Positions 1 through 5,968 of a stretch of 6,049 nucleotides of DNA are shown here, piece after piece (position 1 is the first letter of the stretch; every line of letters begins with the position of its first letter). The notes under the pieces are model-generated. The model saw only the letters and a program-made list of their open reading frames with translations, had not been told where the DNA came from and searched no databases. This DNA is from Erysipelothrix sp. (lineage in GTDB: Bacteria; Bacillota_I; Bacilli_A; Erysipelotrichales; Erysipelotrichaceae). Location: positions 1-6,049 of the forward strand of contig JAAZEC010000148.1 in assembly GCA_012512495.1 (NCBI GenBank). Direction: 5' to 3'. Both the position numbers and the translations under genes were made by a program.

Positions 1-930
1 CTTCACTCAGCTAAGAAAGATCAAATCAAGTTGGCAACACGTACGACTGTTAAACCTTATGATGCGCGTATTTTCGCAACATCGATTAGTGAAGTGTATC
101 AGGAAGCTATTGATGCTTTCAGGACGGACTACAGTGTCGAGTCCATCGCTAAACTGATGGATAATCACTACCAACTCAAGCTAGTGAGTGCCTCAGGACA
201 AGAGAAACAGCTGGTCCTTACCGAGGCGAATATGGAGACTTACCAGATTAAGGAGGATCGTATTTTGAATCAGCAACAGCTTCAAGAGCTATCCAGAGAC
301 GACAAGTTTACACAAAAATATAACGCTGTCCTTGATCGTTTAACTTATAAAGACTACTCTTCCTATCAGATTATTGAACTGTTAGACAAGTACTATCCCG
401 ATGGAACGGACCATCATTTGATTCTTGAGATACTTCAGGACAAGAAAATCGTTGATGATAATCGATTAATAGGGGAAGTTGTCCTTCGTCAGAGGGAGAA
501 GGGTTATGGGTATTACCGAATTGAGAAACTCTTAAGCACCTACCATTTTGATGAGGGGCTTAATGAGTCAACACTAAGCGAACTCAATGAATCCCAGTAT
601 GAAGACTGTGAAAGTGCTCTAGAGAAGAACATCCAACTTGCTTATCACGGTTCTAAACAAGAGGGGATTGCCCGTTTGAAGAACAAGCTGATTCGCAACG
701 GCTTCAATAGTGCCCTTGTGTCGCAATTAGTTGATACCTGGCCATTTGATTTCAACGAGGAAGATCTCATTGAAAACTGTATTAAGGAATATGAACGTTT
801 CTATAAACGCTATTCCCGCCAGCACGACGATGTGACCGCCACCAGCAAAACTATTCAAGCTCTCTTAAATAAAGGCTTCAAATATGAGACAATACTAAGT
901 GCTCAAGAGCAAAGGAAGGAATTATTATGA
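1..930 (+). CDS. recX: RecX-like regulatory protein, apparently fused to a glycosyltransferase C-terminal tail (5' partial)
   Basis: RecX proteins bind RecA filaments and modulate recombination and the SOS response in the cytoplasm. From about codon 45 of this frame (roughly 265 residues, the usual size of Bacillus RecX) I see the family layout: a short N-terminal beta region (SIAKL, YQLKLV, KQLVLTEANM), then helical three-helix repeats beginning ALDRLTYKDYSSYQIIELL and ending near GFKYETILSAQE. The frame has no stop between base 1 and this domain. The first ~45 codons (KPYDARIFATSISEVYQEAI) read like the tail of a family 4 glycosyltransferase, where pYxxxxFaxxxxxVYxxAi is common. In-frame starts exist at TTG 31, GTG 94 and ATG 157, but none has a convincing Shine-Dalgarno, and ATG 157 would remove the first RecX strand. 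I therefore leave the 5' end open. The stop TGA overlaps the yhaM start (ATGA). RecX assignment is fairly good; the fusion is inference. Confidence 0.72.
   Translation, partial: LHSAKKDQIKLATRTTVKPYDARIFATSISEVYQEAIDAFRTDYSVESIAKLMDNHYQLKLVSASGQEKQLVLTEANMETYQIKEDRILNQQQLQELSRDDKFTQKYNAVLDRLTYKDYSSYQIIELLDKYYPDGTDHHLILEILQDKKIVDDNRLIGEVVLRQREKGYGYYRIEKLLSTYHFDEGLNESTLSELNESQYEDCESALEKNIQLAYHGSKQEGIARLKNKLIRNGFNSALVSQLVDTWPFDFNEEDLIENCIKEYERFYKRYSRQHDDVTATSKTIQALLNKGFKYETILSAQEQRKELL
913..920 (+). promoter_or_regulatory. Ribosome binding site of yhaM
   Basis: AGGAAGGA lies inside the last recX codons, 6 bases before the ATG at 927. It fixes that start and, together with the 4-base ATGA overlap, points to translational coupling of yhaM to the upstream frame. 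Confidence 0.8.
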
Positions 931-1874
931 CAACAATCGCTAGTTTAGAAGAAAAGGATGTCATTCAATCTCCCTATATGATTGTCTCGGTAATTAATGG
1001 TGTATCAACCAATGGTGCCCCCTATTTATCGCTGACTTTACAGGATAAAACAGGTTCAATCGAGGCCAAATTATGGGATGTCAGTACGCAACAGGAAGCA
1101 ATTGCTAAACCTGGCAGTATTCTTGAGTTTGAGGCCGATGTCTTGAAATACAAGGGTAAACTTCAATTAAGAATCAAAAGCATGAGCATTAAAAATCAAA
1201 AAGAATATGATTTTTCTGAGTTTGTTATGGCTTCTGAAATCACCAAGAGTGAGCTGAAGCTACGGATCCAAGAATATGTCGAGAAGGTTGATAGTCCAAC
1301 CCTAAGACAAATTGTCGACGAACTCTTTAAGAGAAAGGGCGAGGATTTCTATGTTTATCCCGCCGCTGCTAAGAACCACCATGACTACATCGGAGGTTTA
1401 GCGACACATACCCTTGAGATGTGTGAGATAGGCGAAGCAATCGCTAACCTGTATCCTCAAGTCAACAAGGGACTGTTGTTAGCAGGTATCTTGGTTCATG
1501 ATTTCGGCAAGATTGAGGAATATGTTTCGCCGATCGTTGTGGAATACTCGACACCAGGTAAGCTCTTAGGCCACATTTCCATGTTGGCGGCAGAGATTTA
1601 TGAAATCGCCGCACAGTTTGGAACACAAGACGATGAAGAAGTCATGATTCTAAGGCACATGGTGCTTGCCCATCACGGTAAAAAAGAGTTCGGCTCACCC
1701 GTGGTTCCCCAAGTACTTGAAGCAGAACTACTTAGCTTGATTGACGACATGGATGCCCGCATCCAGATGTTCTTGAAGCATACGAGCCAAGTTAATGAGG
1801 GAGAGTTTACTTCCCGTATCTATCCTCTTGAAAATAGAATGTTGTATCGCCCACATAAGAAAGGCTCGGAGTAA
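927..1874 (+). CDS. yhaM: 3'-5' exoribonuclease YhaM (OB-fold plus HD domain)
   Basis: YhaM is a metal-dependent 3'-to-5' exonuclease of Gram-positive bacteria that acts in the cytoplasm, trimming RNA 3' ends and also degrading single-stranded DNA in vitro. At 315 residues it matches the 314 of the B. subtilis protein. Residues ~12-92 form a nucleic-acid-binding OB-fold (SLTLQDKTGSIEAKLWD). Residues ~150-290 form the HD hydrolase domain: H151/H152 and H161 in HHDYIGGLATHT, the HD doublet H191-D192 in VHDFGKIEEY, H216 in GHISM, H244, H249/H250 in LAHHGKKEFG, and acidic D273/D274/D276 in LIDDMDARI. These are the expected metal ligands and all are present. The start is set by the AGGAAGGA site, and the gene overlaps the recX frame by 4 bases. 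Its last codons (KGSE-stop) lie in the left arm of the hairpin that separates it from the convergent hit gene. Confidence 0.93.
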   Translation: MTTIASLEEKDVIQSPYMIVSVINGVSTNGAPYLSLTLQDKTGSIEAKLWDVSTQQEAIAKPGSILEFEADVLKYKGKLQLRIKSMSIKNQKEYDFSEFVMASEITKSELKLRIQEYVEKVDSPTLRQIVDELFKRKGEDFYVYPAAAKNHHDYIGGLATHTLEMCEIGEAIANLYPQVNKGLLLAGILVHDFGKIEEYVSPIVVEYSTPGKLLGHISMLAAEIYEIAAQFGTQDDEEVMILRHMVLAHHGKKEFGSPVVPQVLEAELLSLIDDMDARIQMFLKHTSQVNEGEFTSRIYPLENRMLYRPHKKGSE

Positions 1875-1890
1875 CTACTCCGAGCCTTTC
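1859..1890. terminator. Bidirectional hairpin terminator between convergent yhaM and hit
   Basis: Bases 1859-1872 (GAAAGGCTCGGAGT) pair perfectly with 1877-1890 (ACTCCGAGCCTTTC) around the 4-base loop AACT, giving a GC-rich 14-bp stem. On the plus strand it is followed by the T-rich stretch ATTATTCTTT, suiting a Rho-independent terminator for yhaM. On the minus strand the following tract (TTATGTG) is weaker, though the stem itself ends in CTTTC. Both stop codons lie at the loop (TAA at 1872-1874 plus, TAG at 1877-1875 minus), so the stem arms are coding sequence for both genes. Confidence 0.85.
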
Positions 1891-2279
1891 ATTATTCTTT
1901 GGGCAATCACTTGCAAGTCTTGATTTGGGTGTTCCTCAAAGGTGATCTTGATGCCATCATGCTCATCATAACGAGGTATGATATGCATATGGAAATGGAA
2001 GACACCTTGACCAGCTGATTCGCCAGCATTCGAGAGAATGTTCAAGCCGGCAGGCTTGAGATTCTGATTAATTAGCAGAGCAAGCTCTTGGGTCACTTTC
2101 ATGACCTTGGCTAACACTTCCGGTTTGGTATCTAGGAAATCTTTGGAGAATTCCTTAGGAATAACGAGCGTGTGACCTAGGGTACACTGCGCAATATCAA
2201 GAAAGGCTAAGACATCCTCGTCTTCATAAAGAATGACAGCAGGAATCTCTTTGTTAATGATTTTGGTAAAGATACTCAT
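1875..2279 (-). CDS. hit: HIT family nucleotide-binding protein (Hit/YhaE-like)
   Basis: HIT proteins of this branch (Hint/HinT-like) bind purine nucleotides and hydrolyse AMP-linked substrates such as phosphoramidates; they are cytoplasmic and usually dimeric. The 134-residue sequence carries the signature triad HFHMHII (H95, H97, H99) followed by PRY, plus the conserved blocks KIINKEIPAVILYEDED (6-22), AFLDIAQCTLGHTLVIPK (25-42) and GLNILSNAGESAGQGVFH (78-95). The family's usual N-terminal CIFCKII zinc motif here reads SIFTKII, and the position often held by a zinc-ligand histidine after VIPK is also not histidine (EFSKDF). A GGAGGC site 5 bases upstream supports the start. It is the last gene of the minus-strand operon, 18 bases after the lipoprotein gene. 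Physiological substrate unknown. Family assignment is secure; a precise role is not. Confidence 0.93.
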   Translation of the reverse strand: MSIFTKIINKEIPAVILYEDEDVLAFLDIAQCTLGHTLVIPKEFSKDFLDTKPEVLAKVMKVTQELALLINQNLKPAGLNILSNAGESAGQGVFHFHMHIIPRYDEHDGIKITFEEHPNQDLQVIAQRIMKGSE

Positions 2280-2284
2280 GATTT

Positions 2285-2290
2285 GCCTCC
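2285..2290 (-). promoter_or_regulatory. Ribosome binding site of hit
   Basis: On the minus strand GGAGGC ends 5 bases before the ATG whose first base is 2279. It lies in the 18-base gap after the lipoprotein stop codon, consistent with hit being translated from the same transcript. Confidence 0.75.
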
Positions 2291-2297
2291 TAACTAG

Positions 2298-3167
2298 TTA
2301 GTTGTTTGGATCAAAGTCACCTAATTCTTTGTTATTTCTGATAGCATCATATAGCTTTTGATCGTAGACGTTGAAGTTGTACTTCTTGAAGTAATACTTG
2401 TACATCGCATTCATATTGGTTGTGTTCGTAATATAGATTGAGAAGTAGTCTTCTTTTAACACTTCAGCATCAGTTTCTAAGACCTTAACGACATAGTAGA
2501 CATCGCCAGAAGTATCAGGAATTGGTTCGTTAGAAATATCATCTATCTCTGCTTCTTGAATAAAAGTTAGCATTGCTGCTGGGACGGTCGAGGTGCTAGC
2601 AATAATGACAGGTTCGCTAGAAGCATTTTCTGAGCCGTATTCTTCAAGTAGCCCGGTGACATCTTCGCCAGCTTCTAAACCTTTAATGATGGCATTGCCA
2701 TCGGTAGTTGTATCAACCGATAGAATCATGACTTCACGAGGTTTGTTTTCTGCGACGATGGAATCAAAGTTCTCATCGAAGTAAATGCGAGCTAGAGCTT
2801 CTTGTCTGGCCGCTGGAATTAGTTGTAACTCGACAAATTCTTCTTCGCTACCAAAGTTCAACTCAATAATTTGATCAAAGGCATCGCCAAGGTATTCTTT
2901 GTTTGATTCAAGAAGTTCTTGTGCTCTTGCTTCAATTGATTCATCAATCTCAATGAGTGATTCAACCAGTGTCACTTTCGCAAGATCAACGATTGTTGAT
3001 TCAATTCCTTGAGCCTTCATCATTTGATAAAGTTGGCCCTTATTAACGGTTTTATCATTCACAGTCACGATGGCTGTGTCAGCATCGCTAATGGAAGTAC
3101 TGGCGGGATTGCTGGTACAGCCAGTAACGACTAAGAGGAGTACCAATACGGTGATTAATTTCTTCAT
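2298..3167 (-). CDS. Lipoprotein with SurA/PrsA-like architecture and a degenerate parvulin domain
   Basis: This predicted 289-residue exported lipoprotein begins MKKLITVLVLLLVVTGC: two lysines, a hydrophobic core, and the lipobox VTGC with C17 as the lipidated residue. The region from ~35 to 140 (VNDKTVNKGQLYQMMKAQGI and a glutamate-rich helical stretch) resembles the N-terminal chaperone domain of SurA/PrsA proteins. The part after REVMILSVDTT has the strand-helix order of a parvulin fold (AIIKGLEAGEDVTGLLEEYGSE, then GDVYYVVKVLE). However, the two histidines typical of active parvulins are missing: the first strand reads REVMIL where active members have xxSHIL, and the last YYVVKV instead of GFHIIKV. 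I infer a chaperone or foldase partner without isomerase activity. Its start overlaps the stop of the upstream parvulin gene by 4 bases (ATGA), and GGAGG lies 9 bases before the ATG. It may be annotated as foldase PrsA or simply hypothetical lipoprotein. Confidence 0.75.
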   Translation of the reverse strand: MKKLITVLVLLLVVTGCTSNPASTSISDADTAIVTVNDKTVNKGQLYQMMKAQGIESTIVDLAKVTLVESLIEIDESIEARAQELLESNKEYLGDAFDQIIELNFGSEEEFVELQLIPAARQEALARIYFDENFDSIVAENKPREVMILSVDTTTDGNAIIKGLEAGEDVTGLLEEYGSENASSEPVIIASTSTVPAAMLTFIQEAEIDDISNEPIPDTSGDVYYVVKVLETDAEVLKEDYFSIYITNTTNMNAMYKYYFKKYNFNVYDQKLYDAIRNNKELGDFDPNN

Positions 3168-4150
3168 TCTTGACTACCTCCAAGTTCACCAACACCAAGT
3201 GTATCTTTAATTAATGCTTCCAACTCTGTATCACCATGGTAATCAATGTTGAGTTTTTCAGCTTCTTGCCAGATTGCATTCCCAGTGATTTCAGGATAAA
3301 CGGCATAGAAAGCATTTTGGAAGTCGGTATCACTCTTAAGTGATTCGTAATCAGTGGCATCTGTCTTAATTAGGTGGAAGCCAAATTGTGACTTAACCCA
3401 ACCAGACACATCTCCAGCCTTTTGGGCAAGAGCAGCATCAAGGAATTCCTTGACTAAGCTAGAATCTTTATCGGTATAACCAAGGGATCCGCCAGCTGTT
3501 GCTGAGCTATCCTCAGAGTATTCTTTAGCAACTTCTGAGAAAGACTTGCCGCTAGCAAGTTGGCTGTCAATTGTGTCCATCAATTCTTGTTCTTCGGCAG
3601 TGATGTTATCAAAATCATCAATCGTGACGATGATGTGAGACACAAAGCGTGGTGAGTATTCTTCTTCAAACTCTGGCCAAATGGCATCCATGTTAGCTTC
3701 TAAGTAAGCATCAATGACTTGTTGGCGCGCAGTCATAAATTCGAAATATTTATCTAATTGGGTATGATCCGTAAATCCGATGGATTGCATGGCACTATCG
3801 AGGGTGCTCTCAGCAAGATCCCCAAGTGATGTCTGGTAGTTAGCCCAGAGTTCGTCAGCCTGTAGCTTGGCATCGGTGATTTGATCTGCAGTAAGTTCAA
3901 CTGATTGAGAAATCACGGCTTGTTCAAATGACATAACCAATAAGTTGTTAACTACTTGATCCTCAAGTTCATCGTACAACTGATCAGCAGTGTAGTTGGT
4001 ATTATTGATAGAAAAGACAACATCTTTTCCGTCAACTTTTTTAGCACTAGTAACTCCAGCAAGGCTATCATTCACAAAGAAAATAATTCCCCCCAGGAAG
4101 ACAAGTGCTACCAATACCACGAACCAGTATTGTTTAAGCAATTTATTCAT
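3164..4150 (-). CDS. prsA: Membrane-anchored parvulin-type peptidylprolyl isomerase (PrsA-like foldase)
   Basis: This 328-residue protein should catalyse cis-trans isomerisation of prolyl bonds and help secreted proteins fold outside the membrane. A single hydrophobic segment at ~8-27 (YWFVVLVALVFLGGIIFFV) has no cysteine, so it is a signal anchor rather than the lipobox of classical PrsA. Residues ~45-165 form the helical SurA_N-like chaperone region, rich in acidic residues and glutamine. The parvulin domain spans ~169-264: FVSHIIV (H172), FSEVAKEYSED, the SSATAGGSLGY loop, and QFGFHLIKT (H259), all typical of an active PpiC domain. A C-terminal extension of ~60 residues follows. It is the first gene of a three-gene minus-strand operon, with its own promoter and the AAAAGGAG ribosome site 6 bases before the ATG. 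Domain call strong; the symbol prsA is by family and by proximity to hit and yhaM. Confidence 0.87.
   Translation of the reverse strand: MNKLLKQYWFVVLVALVFLGGIIFFVNDSLAGVTSAKKVDGKDVVFSINNTNYTADQLYDELEDQVVNNLLVMSFEQAVISQSVELTADQITDAKLQADELWANYQTSLGDLAESTLDSAMQSIGFTDHTQLDKYFEFMTARQQVIDAYLEANMDAIWPEFEEEYSPRFVSHIIVTIDDFDNITAEEQELMDTIDSQLASGKSFSEVAKEYSEDSSATAGGSLGYTDKDSSLVKEFLDAALAQKAGDVSGWVKSQFGFHLIKTDATDYESLKSDTDFQNAFYAVYPEITGNAIWQEAEKLNIDYHGDTELEALIKDTLGVGELGGSQE
3177..3181 (-). promoter_or_regulatory. Ribosome binding site of the lipoprotein gene
   Basis: GGAGG on the minus strand lies within the last codons of the upstream foldase gene, 9 bases before the lipoprotein ATG (first base 3167). 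With the 4-base overlap it indicates coupled translation of the two foldase genes. Confidence 0.7.
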
Positions 4151-4156
4151 GTAATT

Positions 4157-4164
4157 CTCCTTTT
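4157..4164 (-). promoter_or_regulatory. Ribosome binding site of the prsA-like gene
   Basis: On the minus strand AAAAGGAG ends 6 bases before the ATG whose first base is 4150. This is a near-ideal site that fixes the start at MNKLLKQYW. Confidence 0.8.
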
Positions 4165-4175
4165 CAACATGGCTA

Positions 4176-4205
4176 ATTATAAGCTAAAACACAATAACAT
4201 GCAAA
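4176..4205 (-). promoter_or_regulatory. SigA-like promoter of the prsA-like/lipoprotein/hit operon
   Basis: On the minus strand a perfect TATAAT lies at 4181-4176. Upstream is TTGCAT (4204-4199, 17-base spacer) or TTTGCA (4205-4200, 18-base spacer) as a moderate -35. Transcription would start near 4169, leaving a ~20-base leader that holds the ribosome site. The start point is inferred from spacing only. Confidence 0.65.
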
Positions 4206-4206
4206 G

Positions 4207-4226
4207 CTTAAGTTACTCTTAAGAGT
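4207..4226. promoter_or_regulatory. Paired CTTAAG palindromes in the divergent promoter region (candidate operator)
   Basis: A perfect 12-bp palindrome ACTCTTAAGAGT occupies 4215-4226. A second CTTAAG at 4207-4212 lies exactly 11 bases upstream of the CTTAAG inside it (4218-4223), i.e. about one helical turn. The pair sits just upstream of the minus-strand -35 and ~30 bases upstream of the sufC -10, where a dimeric regulator could act on either promoter. I do not recognise it as the site of a known regulator; function is inference. Confidence 0.35.
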
Positions 4227-4253
4227 CGTGTTCCTAGAAAAAAAGGTGTGGTG

Positions 4254-4262
4254 TGATATAAT
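4254..4262 (+). promoter_or_regulatory. Extended -10 promoter of the suf operon
   Basis: TGATATAAT gives a perfect TATAAT at 4257-4262 preceded by the TGn extended -10 element at 4254-4256. No good -35 is visible: TTCCTA at 4231 has a 20-base spacer and TAGAAA at 4235 a 16-base one. That is tolerated by extended -10 promoters, or could indicate activator dependence. Predicted start near 4269 leaves a ~43-base leader before sufC. Confidence 0.7.
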
Positions 4263-4297
4263 ATCGAATGTATTAAGACAAGATACTCAAAAAAAAT

Positions 4298-4305
4298 AGA
4301 AAGGA
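4298..4305 (+). promoter_or_regulatory. Ribosome binding site of sufC
   Basis: AGAAAGGA ends 6 bases before the ATG at 4312, following an A-rich leader (run of eight A at 4289-4296). It fixes the start at MSKLVINDL. Confidence 0.8.
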
Positions 4306-4311
4306 ATTGCA

Positions 4312-5151
4312 ATGTCAAAACTAGTTATTAATGATCTCCATGTAGAGATTGAGGGGAAAGAAATCCTTAAAGGTGTGAATTTAGAGGTAAATTCACATGA
4401 GATACATGCAATTATGGGACCTAATGGAAACGGTAAGTCAACACTCTTATCAACCATCATGGGCCACCCAACATATACCGTTACAAAAGGCTCCATTACC
4501 TTCGATGGTCAGGATGTCCTAGAAATGGAAGTTGACGAGCGCTCCCGTGCTGGAATCTTCCAAGGAATGCAATACCCACAAGAAGTATCAGGAGTCACCA
4601 ACTCAGACTTTATGAAAGCGGCCATTAATGCTCGACGTGAAGAACCGGTTGGCCTTTTCGAATTCGTCAAGAAGATGGAAGGGGCCATTGATATCTTAGA
4701 TATGAAAGAAGACCTTGCGCACCGCTTCTTGAATGAAGGCTTCTCCGGTGGTGAAAAGAAGCGTAACGAAATCTTACAGATGATGCTACTTGAACCAAAA
4801 ATCGCCATGCTCGATGAAATAGACTCTGGACTCGATATTGATGCCTTGGGAATTGTTGCCAAAGCAATCAAGGAAATGGCCGATCGTAGCGACACTGGAA
4901 TGATGATTGTGTCCCACTACGAAAGATTCTTCCAACAAATCACGCCTACTCATACCCATATTATGATTGATGGTAAAATTGTCGTCAGTTCGGATGGATC
5001 ACTGGTCAATCGTGTCGATGCGGAAGGATATGACTGGATCAAAGATGAATTGGGAATCGATGTCACGAATCGCGATATCCAAGCCAATGCGAAGCCACGT
5101 GTTTCACTACAGACTTGTGCCGTGAATGAAGGAACTAAAAATGTCGATTAG
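4312..5151 (+). CDS. sufC: SufC, ATPase of the Suf iron-sulfur cluster assembly system
   Basis: SufC is a cytoplasmic ABC-type ATPase that binds SufB and SufD and drives the conformational changes needed for iron-sulfur cluster assembly on the scaffold. All nucleotide-binding elements are intact: Walker A GPNGNGKST (36-44), Q-loop Q87 in MQYPQE, the ABC signature FSGGEKKR (144-151), Walker B IAMLDE with D168 and catalytic E169, D-loop SGLD, and H-loop H202 in IVSHYE. The SufC-typical blocks VTKGSITFDGQDVLEMEVDER and EGYDWIKDELGI are also present. At 279 residues it is ~20-25 longer than usual (B. subtilis 261), because of a tail after DELGI containing RVSLQTCAVNEGTKN; C269 there is the only cysteine in the protein. 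It is first in the suf operon and its 3' end overlaps sufD by 11 bases. Confidence 0.96.
   Translation: MSKLVINDLHVEIEGKEILKGVNLEVNSHEIHAIMGPNGNGKSTLLSTIMGHPTYTVTKGSITFDGQDVLEMEVDERSRAGIFQGMQYPQEVSGVTNSDFMKAAINARREEPVGLFEFVKKMEGAIDILDMKEDLAHRFLNEGFSGGEKKRNEILQMMLLEPKIAMLDEIDSGLDIDALGIVAKAIKEMADRSDTGMMIVSHYERFFQQITPTHTHIMIDGKIVVSSDGSLVNRVDAEGYDWIKDELGIDVTNRDIQANAKPRVSLQTCAVNEGTKNVD
5129..5133 (+). promoter_or_regulatory. Ribosome binding site that decides the sufD start
   Basis: AAGGA, inside the last sufC codons, is 7 bases before the ATG at 5141. The earlier in-frame ATG at 5126 has no such site and its codons contain this one, so 5141 is preferred. Confidence 0.75.
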
Positions 5152-5968
5152 CAGTAGTGTCTTTGAGTACAATATAGAGACATCACAACGTTATGAGCTT
5201 GTGAGCGATCAAATCTCAACAATCAATATCACAGTAAAAGATACATTGGATATCGATATCGTAGGGCTAACGGATTCAAAGGGTACCTTCCTAATCAATG
5301 TCTATGGCTCAGGCCAACTTAATTTGAATCTTCATTTTTCACCCTATTCACAGTGGAACTTCCTATACATGAACCGTTCAGATGAGCATCTCAGTGTCAA
5401 CGAAATGGTAACACTTGAGGCTCATACCACCATCAGCGCAAACTATGGTGAATTGACCAATGGTAAACATGACAAGGTCAGTGCCTTCCGCTTAATCGGT
5501 GAGTTTAGCCATCTAGATGTTCAAGGGGCCTCAATCGCTTTCAATGAACTGAAATGGAAATTCGATGTGGTCCACATTGCAAAGGATTCCTATGCGATGG
5601 TTAAAAACCATGCGGTGGTCTTCAAGGGTGGCACGCTAGGTTTAGAAGTACTCGGTACGATTGAACATGGCTATCACCGTTCCAAAACTCATCAGGAAAC
5701 CAGAGTCATCAACCTAGATGAGGGAGTAAAGGCAATCATCAACCCTAAACTCATCATCAATGAGAACGATGTCGAAGCGAGCCATGCTGCCTCGGTCGGT
5801 CAACCAGATCCGGAAGCGGTCTATTACCTACAATCGCGAGGACTTACTTACGCGAAAACCATGGAAATGATTACGCTAGGCTACTTGATGCCCATTGTGG
5901 ATGTCATTGAGAATGAATCCATCAGGGAAGAGTTAACCCAAACTATTCAAACGAAGGTGATTGGATAA
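5141..5968 (+). CDS. sufD: SufD-like Fe-S assembly scaffold subunit (short form)
   Basis: SufD pairs with SufB in the cytoplasmic SufBCD complex and is needed for iron delivery and cluster assembly on the scaffold. The core beta-helix and C-terminal SufB/SufD signature are clear: TLGLEVLGTIEHGYHRSKTH, then INPKLIINENDVEASHAASVGQ, PEAVYYLQSRGL and a closing helical segment to residue 275. H215 in SHAASVG matches the position of the functionally important histidine of E. coli SufD (H360 in SHGATVG). The protein is 275 residues against ~420-440 for most SufD; it lacks the N-terminal helical domain and opens directly in beta-rich sequence. It contains no cysteine, which fits SufD rather than SufB. 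An upstream ATG at 5126 would add five residues, but the AAGGA site favours 5141. It overlaps sufC by 11 bases and abuts sufS (stop TAA directly followed by ATG). Confidence 0.9.
   Translation: MSISSSVFEYNIETSQRYELVSDQISTINITVKDTLDIDIVGLTDSKGTFLINVYGSGQLNLNLHFSPYSQWNFLYMNRSDEHLSVNEMVTLEAHTTISANYGELTNGKHDKVSAFRLIGEFSHLDVQGASIAFNELKWKFDVVHIAKDSYAMVKNHAVVFKGGTLGLEVLGTIEHGYHRSKTHQETRVINLDEGVKAIINPKLIINENDVEASHAASVGQPDPEAVYYLQSRGLTYAKTMEMITLGYLMPIVDVIENESIREELTQTIQTKVIG

Noticed and set aside
2291..2300. Perfect 10-bp palindrome TAACTAGTTA at the lipoprotein stop codon
   Set aside because: Short and AT-rich with no room for a loop; it includes the stop codon, and the hit ribosome site follows at once, so a terminator or operator there is unlikely.
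2593..2784. Plus-strand 63-codon frame inside the lipoprotein gene
   Set aside because: Antisense shadow of a well-supported gene; serine-rich low-complexity product and no ribosome site.
3956..4222. Plus-strand 88-codon frame running from the foldase gene into the intergenic region
   Set aside because: Antisense to the start of the foldase gene, no recognisable domain, no Shine-Dalgarno, and it ends across both promoter elements.
4270..4286. Possible small hairpin (GTAT/ATAC) in the sufC leader
   Set aside because: Only a 4-bp AT-rich stem with a 9-base loop; far too weak to be a riboswitch or attenuator, and the ~43-base leader is too short for one.
4287..4895. Three minus-strand frames (4287-4496, 4509-4895, 4667-4867) inside sufC
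   Set aside because: All are complements of strongly conserved SufC coding sequence, with serine/isoleucine-rich products typical of shadows.
5126..5140. Upstream ATG as alternative sufD start
   Set aside because: No ribosome site in front of it, whereas AAGGA at 5129-5133 is ideally spaced for the ATG at 5141.
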